This document shows, piece after piece, positions 53,460-62,190 of a stretch of DNA of 64,000 bases (positions are counted from its first letter, which is position 1; each line of letters begins with the position of its first letter). The notes under the pieces are model-generated. The model did no database searches, was not told the origin of the DNA, and was given only the letters and a program-made list of their open reading frames with translations. A program made the translations under genes and the position numbers. This DNA is from Spinacia oleracea (taxonomy: Eukaryota > Streptophyta > Magnoliopsida > Caryophyllales > Amaranthaceae): contig NC_079489.1 of NCBI RefSeq assembly GCF_020520425.1, positions 18,004,001 through 18,068,000 on the forward strand, read 5' to 3'.

Positions 53460-56400
53460 GCTGGAAATCTCTCTGGAATGATGTGAGGGCTCTTAGTTCT
53501 GTGATTACAACACCATGGCTGATTATGGGTGATTTTAATTCCATTCTCAACTCTGATGACAGACTTAATGGTAGTATTGTTTCTGCCACTGAAACTAGAG
53601 ATTTTGAAGATTGTATTGATGTTGCTGCTTTGGCTGAATTGAAAACTTGTGGTCATTTCTATTCTTGGAGTAATAAGGGGCAGGGTGATATGAGAATTAG
53701 CTCTAGAATTGACAGAGCATTGGGAAATGCAAGCTGGCACCTCACTTTCACTGATGCAATTGTTGATTATCTGAATCCTGGTCTTTCAGACCATTCCCCT
53801 CTTTTATTGTCTTGCAATATCAATGTTACTACAGGAGGAAGGCCATTTAAGTTTTTCAACTATATGGCAGAGCATCCTAAATTCTTGCAGACTGTCCAAG
53901 ATGGGTGGAACACTAATATTCATGGAAGTGGGAAGGGGCTTGCTCAGGTGTGGGCTAAGCTTAAGGTGATTAAACAAGGTCTTAAACAACTTCATCAGCA
54001 GGAATTTGCAAAGTTGGAAGAAAAAATTGAACACATTAGAGCTGAGTTGAGTCTTGTTCAAACTCAGCTGGCTAACAACTTCATAGATGCATTGTTACAA
54101 GGGAAAGAGAAGGAGTGTACTGAAAAGATGAAAAAGTTCCTTCATGTTCAAGAATCTTCTTATAGGCAGAAATCCAGAATTCAATGGTTGCAGGCTGGTG
54201 ACGCCAATACAAAATTCTTCTTTAGTGCAATGAAGGAAAGGCAATCCAGAAACAACATAGATGTGTTGTATGACAGTACTGGTAAAAAACTAACAACTAT
54301 GGATGAAATCAAGGGTGAGATCTGTCAGTTTTATAAAGGGTTGATTGGCACTGCTGCTCCTTTCTTAACTGGGATTGATGTGAATATAGTCAGGAAGGGT
54401 AAACAATTGTCTCCTAATGATGCTGATGCTTTGATTCAACCTGTTACAGAAAGTGAGATTGATGCTGCATTGAAAGGAATTGATCCTAATAAGGCTCCAG
54501 GAGTGGATGGCTTTAATAGCCTTTTCTTTTTGAGGGCTTGGGGAGTTGTTAAAACTGATGATTACAGGGCTGTACAGGAGTGCTTTATTACTGGAGTTAT
54601 GCCAAAACAGGTTAATAACACCTATGTTACCCTCATTCCAAAAGTGCAGAATGCTTCAAATATTAAAGACTTCAGGCCCATTGCTTGCTGTTCAGTTGTA
54701 TATAAAATTGTCTCTAAGATTATTACTTCTAGAATGCAGAAGGTGATTGGTGATGTTATCAGTCCATCCCAAGCTGGTTTCATTCCTGGTAGGAACATTT
54801 CAGATAATATCTTATTGGCTTGTGAGCTGGTAAAGTGTTACACCAGAAAGAATATTTCCCCTAGGTGTATGTTGAAGGTGGATATGAAGAAAGCTTATGA
54901 TTCTTTGGAGTGGTCTTTCTTACAAAGTATGCTTGCTGAGTTAGGCTTCCCAACTAAATTCATTGGTTGGGTGATGCAATGTTTGAATACAGTTTCATAT
55001 GATCAATGGCATCCCTTCTCCTCCTATTTCTGCAAAAAAAGACTTAAGACAAGGAGATCCAATGTCTCCCTATCTTTTTGCTATAGGGATGGAGTATCTG
55101 TCAAGATGCTTAGCTGAGCTCACCAAGAACAAAGCCCTTAAGTTTCATCCTAGATGTAAGAGAGTTGATTTAACCCATATGATGTTTGCAGATGATTTGC
55201 TGCTCTTTTCTAGAGCTGATATCCCTTCTGTGTCATCTTTATTTGCTGCTTTCACTCAGTTCTCAAGAGCTTCTGGGTTGGAGGCTAATCTTCATAAAAG
55301 TGAAGTATATCTTGCAGGGGTTAATGATCAGATGGGGGATCAGTTAGTTGCTCTCTTGGGGATTGCTAAAGGTACTTTCCCAATTAGATATTTGGGTGTA
55401 CCCCTCACAACCAGAAAACTAAGCTACAATGAATGCAAACCTCTCATTGAGAAAACAGTTACAAGAATTAAAGGGTGGTCTGCTAGATTTCTCTCTTATG
55501 CTGGTAGGCTGCAACTTATCAAGTCTGTTTTGTTTGGTGTCCAACTGTATTGGTGCCAAATTTTTGTGATGCCTAAAAAGGTTATGAAAGAAATTCAGAG
55601 GTTGTGTAGGAGTTTCTTATGGACAGGCAATGAAGTTGGGTCCAAGAAGGCTCCTGTTGCTTGGGAAAATCTTTGTCTTCCCAAGACCTGTGGTGGTTGA
55701 AACTTGAAGGATCTCATTACTTGGAACAAGGCTGTTGTGCTGAAACATTGTTGGGCTTTATCTATGAAGCAGGATAGGCTCTGGGTTAAATGGATGCATA
55801 CCTACTATATACAGCAGAGAGATTTCTGGACCATGCCAGTTCCTAATGGTCTTACTTGGTCAATGAGGAAAATTTGGCATCAAAGAGAGTTGTTGCTGCA
55901 AGTTGGGGATGGAAGTCAGTTTGTGGTAGCTGGTAAATTCAAGATTCATAAAGCTTACAAACAACTGCATCAGAGTGGTGTTCAGGTGCCCTGGAAAAGA
56001 TTGGTCTGTAACAGTAAGGCTAGCCCTAAGAGTACATTTGTTGTGTGGTTAGCAGTCCAAAATAGGCTTGCTACCAAAGATAGGCTGATCAAATGGAATG
56101 TTAGTGTTGTTAGTACTTGTGAGATGTGTCAGCAGTATGATGAGGATCTGAATCATCTATTCTTCTCTTGCAAGTATTCTTCTGAAGTTTGGCAGTTGGT
56201 TCTGAATGACATGGGAATTCACAGAAGTGGTTTACAGTGGCATGAAGAAGTGGATTTGGCAGTTAAGAAGAGTAGGAGCTCAAGGAAGACTGATGCTACC
56301 TATGCTATGGCTTTCATTGAGACTGTTTATGGGATTTGGTTGCAAAGAAACTCCCAAATTTTCTCTAGCAAGGTGGACACTCCAAAGGTGGTTGCTAACA

Positions 56401-56551
56401 GGATTCTTTTATGTGTAGCTTGTAGACAGTAGTTCCTCTTGTTTTAGTTGTTTTTGTTGTTGCTTTGTTGCTGTTGTAAGGAGGTGTGTGGACTTGGTGT
56501 TTTTGTCTCTTTTGGTAAATCAATATAATCTCTATTTGCCAAAAAAAAAAA
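53460..56551 (+). mobile_element. L1-type LINE, 5'-truncated and broken, inserted in Element C
   Basis: About 3.1 kb ending in an A-run at 56541-56551. It begins inside the AP-endonuclease domain (IMGDFN, ISSRIDRALGN, LSDHSPLL), so ORF1 and the first part of ORF2 are missing. Reverse transcriptase follows (APGVDGF, DFRPIACCS, VDMKKAYDSLEW, FADDLLLFSR), then the plant zf-RVT zinc-binding region and a C-terminal tail. The reading frame shifts once near 55000. It meets one TGA at 55698 where Trp is usual (KTCGGW), then stays open to 56432. No clear target-site duplication was found. Confidence 0.9.
53483..56432 (+). pseudogene. LINE ORF2 remnant (endonuclease, reverse transcriptase, zinc-binding domain)
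   Basis: Three open pieces lie in order. 53483-55117 carries the end of the AP endonuclease and the fingers/palm start of RT. 54999-55700 carries the RT catalytic FADD, the palm and the thumb. 55704-56432 carries the zf-RVT domain (WKRLVCNSKASPKSTFVVWL, CEMCQQYDEDLNHLFFSC). The last two are in one frame separated by a single stop; the first is offset by a frameshift. Damage is light, so the copy is not ancient, but it is dead on arrival because of the 5' truncation. Confidence 0.88.
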
Positions 56552-56869
56552 TGTTCATAATTTTGCAACAAAAGATGTACTGTATATTATTCAACCTTCT
56601 GAAATTTAGAATTACATTCTGAATTCACTAAATATTCAAATAGAAAGTGCTAGACTTCTAATGTTTTAAAACAGAAAACACAAGAATAGCAGGCAGCAGT
56701 GTTTTCTCTAATTTCCAAAGAAAATGTCTTCCCAGTTCCTTTATTTCAAATTAAGTTTTGAGATGTGCAACAAACCAGTATCGATTTATGCTTGTTGATT
56801 CTTTATGCCATGGTTTAATGTTTTTCTGTGATCTTTCATATGCTATCTGACCTAATGGATATTATGCAG

Positions 56870-57172
56870 AAACCCAATTAGTCCAAATCAGCAGGGTGGT
56901 GGAAGATACCAGGAAAAGATGATAAACCTGCATGGACTCCATGTGAGTGAAGCTATCCATGTGCTGAAGCAGGAGTTGAGTGTATTGAGGAATGCATCAA
57001 GGTTAGATGAACAGAGGTTACATGTTTATATTTGTGTTGGGACAGGACAACATACACGAGGTACTCGCACTCCTGCTAGACTTCCCGTTGTTGTCCAGCG
57101 CTACCTGCTTGAAGAGGAGGGTCTAGAGTACAGTGAACCGCAACAAGGCCTGCTTCGTGTTGTGCTAAAAGT
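56870..57172 (+). pseudogene. Captured exon with SMR domain (CID7/PABP-interacting type), in Element C
   Basis: After an intron-like 3' end (TATTATGCAG, 56869) one frame reads without a stop: NPISPNQQGGGRYQEK, then INLHGLHVSEAIHVLKQEL, YICVGTGQHTRGTRTPARLP and QRYLLEEEGLEYSEPQQGLL. This is a Small MutS-Related domain with the conserved LDLHGL-like (INLHGLH) and HTRG motifs, closest in memory to the C-terminal end of plant CTC-interacting domain (CID5-7) proteins. In hosts these bind poly(A)-binding protein through a PAM2 motif, which is not present here. The frame runs on into AAAGTAAA repeats, so the last residues and the native stop are lost. The preceding 300 bp may be captured intron. Confidence 0.85.
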
Positions 57173-57521
57173 AAATCAAAGTACCTCAAAAGTAAATCAT
57201 AATAACTAAAAAGTAAATGTCCTACCACCAACACTAATACAACAAAGGTAAGGATTATTTTGAGTTATTTGCATGGATGTACTATGTTGTAGCAAAGAAT
57301 TAAGAAAAAGTGTGACTTTTGTTACATTAGTTGTCAGAAATATCCGAAAAGTAAATAAGACACACTCAAAAGTAAACTAATAATACTCAAAAGTATATCA
57401 GAAAACATCGAAGTGTATGAAGAATCAAATGGTCTGATGCAATAAACATGCATATAAACTCTTAGTCAAAGTAAAGGTTTTCAAACAAAAAGTAAATAAA
57501 ACATACAAAAAAGTAAAGATA

Positions 57522-57591
57522 AACCTACGAGGGAGTCGAACCCACATCTTTGTGCATTTGCACAATGCTCTGCCAATTGAGCTAGTAGGCT
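57522..57591 (-). tRNA. tRNA-like sequence 4 (Element C), homolog of sequence 2
   Basis: 70 nt on the minus strand. Acceptor AGCCTAC/GTAGGTT, D stem GCTC/GAGC (fully paired here), anticodon stem TTGTG/CACAA with a 6-nt loop CAAATG, T arm GTGGG-TTCGACT-CCCTC (one weak pair). Its variable region is one base shorter than in sequence 2. A B box is present. Confidence 0.6.
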
Positions 57592-60024
57592 AGTATTTTT
57601 AAATAGAATAAATAAAATTAAAGGCCCAATTACTCTTATTACCTAGATAAACAAAGTCAATGCATGTCAACTTTAGGATCACATATAAAAGTAGCGCATT
57701 TGCAACACCAATAACATAGCACAAACCAGCATACAAAAAATTAGAACCCAACCCAAGAAAATCGGCTTATTATTTGCCAAAAGTTGACTTTTGCTGACTT
57801 GTTGGCTCTTTTTTGCTTTGTTCAGTTCTGTTTCCTAGAGTTGTGGCAGGCTTACCGAGTTGCGGATTGCTTCGGGTCACTACAGAAAATTGAGGGGAAA
57901 TCTATCAAATTCATTCCATCAGTAAACCTCTGTGACATTTAAGTTCTAATATAGTGAATTACTTATAACAACTTACCTGTGGAACCTTGTTCTGCTTCCA
58001 AAAACTGCAGCGTGATAGTAGGATAGGGGGTACTATGATGAGAATGATTACCAGATTCATTAGGAGAGTTGATGCAGCCAAGTACATACTCCCCCCCCCC
58101 CCCCCCCCGTCATGTCTCTAGCAGAAGTAAGACGCAGTTAAACAGAACTGAGTTGACCAACATATTTTGCACGACAGCTCAATGATGACCAACTGAGATT
58201 GAGCTAGAGACTTTATGAAGGAAAATTTGGTTATCATTGAGCTGATATCAAAAACCTACCCCACATGTCATTACTGAACTGAGATGACCAACATAAGCAA
58301 TATTGAATCCAAACAAAGAACAGAACCTGAACTGAATTTTTAAGACTATACCAAAACAACCAGCACAAGCCTAGCAGCACGACAGATCAGCCAAGTAGCA
58401 AGAACAACAACCTAGTAGTAAGCACAGGTTAACTTAGGTTAATCCTCTGTGTATAATTGATTCCTTAGTTAGCATTTGCAATTCGGCTGGGTGATCAAAC
58501 TACTGACCTACTTCCCACCAAATAAGATATACTTGATAATCCACACCGACCCGATCAAAACATACAACTTACTCCAACAAACCAAACAATATATAGCCAG
58601 ATATGCTAACCAACTAGCTCAAAATAATTTCATCTACGTGCAATGTTTTTGTCTAGTTTATCCCTTGCTCAAAGCTAGTTATTTGAATTAAGATGAACTT
58701 GTCCGGTAAATCTCATTAATGCACAAAATTTATCTGTAACAGAGGCATTGTAACTAAGAATACTGAACCGCTCAAAGAACAGATGAGTTACAGAAATTTT
58801 AAATTAAAAAATAACATACTGGGGGAATGCTAACATTATCACAAGAGAAAAGGAGAAATAACAAACTATTAGAGAGTATAGAAAATGGGACCTGATTCAT
58901 TGAATTTTATTTGGAGTAAAATGAACTCCGTCTAGCCAGATTTGGAGATGTTTCCTATTAGAGAGTAGTCTTCTCCTGCTGGTACAATACATGTTTTTGA
59001 CAGGTGTAGGCAGCCTTTGATGTAGAGTTCTTGCAGAGAAGTGTGACGAAAATATGTCTTCAACAAACCCGATAGGTGCCACAAGGCAACCAAAACTCTA
59101 TTTTCAGGGGAAAATCATGGCTCAAAGTAAATGCAAATCAATCATCCCAGATTCCCAATACACACACTGACACACACAAAGGAGGAAGAATTAAAAAAAT
59201 TGGGCTACTAAAACATAGATATAGCAATACATAATTTGTAGTTCATTTGTTTAGAAGTAGATAAAAATCGCAGAAAAGTAAACAATACAACTCACGAAAG
59301 TAAACAATCATAAAATAGGAGAATGTACAACAAACCAAACTCCATTCTTCTCATCTCAACCTTGTAAAACTGAAATAACAACATGAACTGCTTCATATTA
59401 TTATTATCATTAAGAATTTACCATTAATCTTCTATAAATAAAAAAACATGTAAAAAAAAAGAAAAATAGATTATAACCCTAAAATGAAATCCTGAAAAAA
59501 AAAATATTGAAAACCCTAAATTTAGATATCAAAATCGCAAACAATGTAACAAATTCACAAATTTAAAACCATAAATTTATTCCAATATGTTCAATCAAAC
59601 ATTAATTCGACCAAAACAAAACTGAAACCCTAATTAATAGACAAAATTTTGATACAAATCAGAACTTAAATCCAAAAAGGCAACAAATTATTACCTGAAG
59701 TTCAATCAATACCTGCGCGAATTGAGAGAGATGAAATCGCAAGAAGATTAAGCAATTGCAGGAACAACGAAAATTGAATACATTGAAGAAGATGAAATCG
59801 ATCGAGATGATTTGCAGGAAGAGAGAGAAAACGAAAGGAAGAGAGAGAAAGAAAGATAACGGAAAATGGGGAAGAAGGGGATGTCATTCAAGTCGTCAAA
59901 CTTACCAACTTACCCTTATTATTTTGAGTTGGTCGGGCATGATTAGAGCCGTTCGATTGAAAGATCGGAGGGTTGGGATTAGTTCTCAGTTCTCATCTTA
60001 AGGGGTGGTTCTCACCGGATCCCG

Positions 60025-60028
<4 letters not shown>

Positions 60029-60055
<27 letters not shown>
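60029..60055. repeat. (TA)n tract 4, right border of Element C
   Basis: About 27 bp of alternating TA joins the right end of Element C to the right half of the hAT-type MITE. Confidence 0.95.
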
Positions 60056-60255
60056 GTTTTTTACCATAATTTTTAGAAAAAATAAAAAATGAATTATAGA
60101 AATAGGTCTACAACCGGTCCGGTCCGGGTTTTGGACCGAATTTTTCGGTTTGGTCCGGGTTCAGTCTAAGCATAATCGGTCCGGTCTTCGAATCTTGAAT
60201 TATCAAATTTCGGTCTTCGATCCGGTCCGGACCGATGAACACCCCTAGCTGTATG

Positions 60256-60444
60256 TAATATACACTGTCACTGACAAACTTTGGCAACATACCAAATGGT
60301 TTGATTGCACCGGAGTTTAACACATTGTATTCGCAACGAGACAACAAAGCAAAAGCCATTATTGATTTGCATACATCAAATACAGACATTAGTTGCTTGA
60401 TGAAATTGCAATGTATTGTTTTTATGGTAGTAAATAAAAAAATT
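60256..60444. other. Continuation of the 3' flank of lectin kinase 2
   Basis: The beginning (TACACTGTCACTGACAAACT) matches the sequence after lectin kinase 1 near 11815, so this was the 3' region of kinase 2 before the 28-kb insertion. Nothing else is recognised. Confidence 0.6.
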
Positions 60445-61175
60445 TGGGGTGAGAGAGCAGTGGTGGACCCAGGATTTTAGGTCAGGGGTGACACGAAAAT
60501 ACGTTGTTATAATTTTGGGTATATAAAATAGGCAACTCGTAGATTTTTTTCTTCATTATGTTAAATTTGTATGGTTGATTTCATACACCATAAAGTTTAA
60601 ACGGTTTGAGATTTTTTTTTTTTTTTTTTGTAAATGTATCACTAAATATCTAAGAAAATGTATAAAAATGAAAATAAGTGAGAACCATTATTACTACATA
60701 CAAAGCAGTAGTTAAAGGAAGTTATTAAATATTGTCAAAGTGATTTTTTTTAACAAAAAGCATAAAATATATGAAGGTGAAGTATAAGGCAACAATAAAA
60801 GGTTAGTTGAAATGAACTTATTAGAAAATAAGTAAATAACGAATTAAAAAAAATAAAGATAAATATGTCGAAGGAAAAAGAAAACGATTTTGTTAGATAT
60901 GGTAATGAACCCGTGACCACGCACAAAAATTACACCTTTGCAAAAACCCTGATGACCACTGCTACACGCTTCATTAATTTAATGATTTGCTGATTAAACT
61001 TATATTACAATGTTTTTTTTGTTATTAATTTTCACCTACGCTTTTTTCTTTTTTCAGGGGGTGGCATGTGCCCCCCTTGGCCCCTTAGTAGGTCCGCCAG
61101 TGTGAGAACTCTCGACCTCAGGATCACTCAACTTAGCTATGAGACCTACGCGCTAGCCAACTGCGCCACCACCCC
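60445..61175 (-). pseudogene. Elongator tRNA-Met(CAT) gene with intron, split by a MITE
   Basis: On the minus strand 61175-61104 reads GGGGTGGTGGCGCAGTTGGC, then TAGCGCGTAGGTCTCATAGC, a short intron, ATCCTGAGGTCGAGAGTTC. This matches the intron-containing plant elongator tRNA-Met up to the T arm. The expected 3' end (CTCTCTCACCCC plus A) lies on the far side of the MITE at 60457-60445, immediately followed by a T7 run as Pol III terminator. The MITE therefore interrupts the T arm, and about 9 bp of it seem lost. The gene cannot yield a normal tRNA. Confidence 0.8.
60458..61102. mobile_element. hAT-like MITE inserted in the tRNA-Met gene
   Basis: Starts CAGTGGTGGACCCAGG and ends GGTCCGCCAGTG, imperfect inverted repeats of the common plant CAGTGGCGGA type. 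It is about 645 bp, AT-rich, with a G-rich subterminal part at each end. Flanks TGAGAGAG and TGAGAACT agree at five to six of eight bases, compatible with a worn or partly deleted 8-bp duplication. Confidence 0.75.
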
Positions 61176-62190
61176 TTTGTTTTAAAGTGGTTAACTGATA
61201 CTTTATTATCTAATTATACTATAATCTGGTTTACAGATATATTAATTCAATTATATTTCATTAACAATCAAATTAAACATGATTAGGAAGATAATTCAAA
61301 ACTTAAAACAACAGACAAAAGTCACTAATCAAATTTTTCATGTTTTATACTAACTCCTCCGTTACGAATAATCTTTACACTTACTAATTGGACGACAATT
61401 AAATAAATTTGAAGAGCATGTGATGGTAGGGACAACAATTTGAAAAATTGGTGGCTATAAATTGTCCAACATTGTAAGTGAATGAAAATTAATACTGTGA
61501 GTGGATAAGTTGTGGTGGAATACCATAATAATTATTGCAAATTGTATGTTGTGGTGGGCCAAATAATTGTATATATATTCCAAAAATGGAATAAAGTCGA
61601 GTGTAATCAGGAACGGACTAAACGAAAAACGTAAAGAACTTGAACAGAGGTAGTACTTATATAATTACTAGATTAGATCCCGTGCATTTACGGATGTTCT
61701 AAAATTAATTGACCAACTTTTAATACTATATGTAATATATTTGACTGAAATATTTATTTCCCTAAAGTTATTGCATAATTAATAATCCTGAACATACTCA
61801 TTTAACATCATATGGAATATGAAATTTGTATAAGTGGGACTGTTATTGGAAGACCGACCAAAGGTTGAATTATTAGAATTAATTTTTTCTTTATTATTTG
61901 TATTTCTTAATTATCAAATTGTCATTGGTATGAACACAAAGTTCAAAGCAGCGTATGAAGCATAAGACTATAAAAGTCTTGAGGACCTAATAGTTTGGTC
62001 TTTCATTAATATTAATTGTCCCGTCAAATACGAAATATAATTTTGTACATTTGAATTTTAATTCAAGTTGTAAATTCCCTTGAATTAAGGGTACTAGTTT
62101 GTATATATATATACATATAAACATATAGTACATACATTATCCTAGGAAGCATGCAATAAAATGAATGGCAAAAAACTCAGTTGCAATTCA
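61176..62190. other. 5' flank of lectin kinase 3
   Basis: AT-rich intergenic sequence. A TATATATA stretch at about 62102-62112 could serve as the TATA box for the gene starting at 62191. No other feature is seen. Confidence 0.4.

Larger units (their letters stand above)
51436..60028. mobile_element. Element C: relative of Element B with captured SMR exon, tRNA-like pair and a LINE insertion
   Basis: The left end (GACTAGGTTCTTGGTGAGAA, then ATGAGAACC) and the inverted right end (GGTTCTCACCGGATCC, ending 60028) are similar, and both abut (TA)n. Without the LINE (about 3.1 kb) it is about 5.5 kb, the same as Element B without its copia. It shares with B the block TGTTGAAGTAAACGAAAATT (about 52160), the AAAGTAAA repeats, the tRNA-like pair and the right-arm sequence. 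It has no transposase. 57592-60028 holds no gene, only repeats, a C-run (58090-58107) and a CT/GA-rich inward-pointing leader-like stretch at 59720-59880. Confidence 0.8.
32096..60247. mobile_element. hAT-type MITE stretched to 28 kb by nested insertions
   Basis: The outer ends are TAGGGGTGTGCAAA at 32096 and the inverted TGAACACCCCTA ending at 60247. They are followed inward by palindromic GGTCCGGACCG-rich sequence on both sides (32096-32327 and 60056-60247). The 8-bp flanks CTTGTATG and GCTGTATG match at six of eight bases. TAGGGGTG ends with 8-bp duplications point to hAT. The original MITE was roughly 430 bp with a (TA)n centre. Sequence beyond the right end (GCTGTATGTAATAT, TGACAAACTTTGGC) continues the 3' flank of lectin kinase 2, as judged from kinase 1. 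Confidence 0.8.

Noticed and set aside
38268-60028. Elements B and C as Helitrons because they carry host gene fragments.
   Set aside because: They have inverted terminal repeats and (TA)n flanks. I saw no TC start, CTRR end with hairpin, or AT insertion site.
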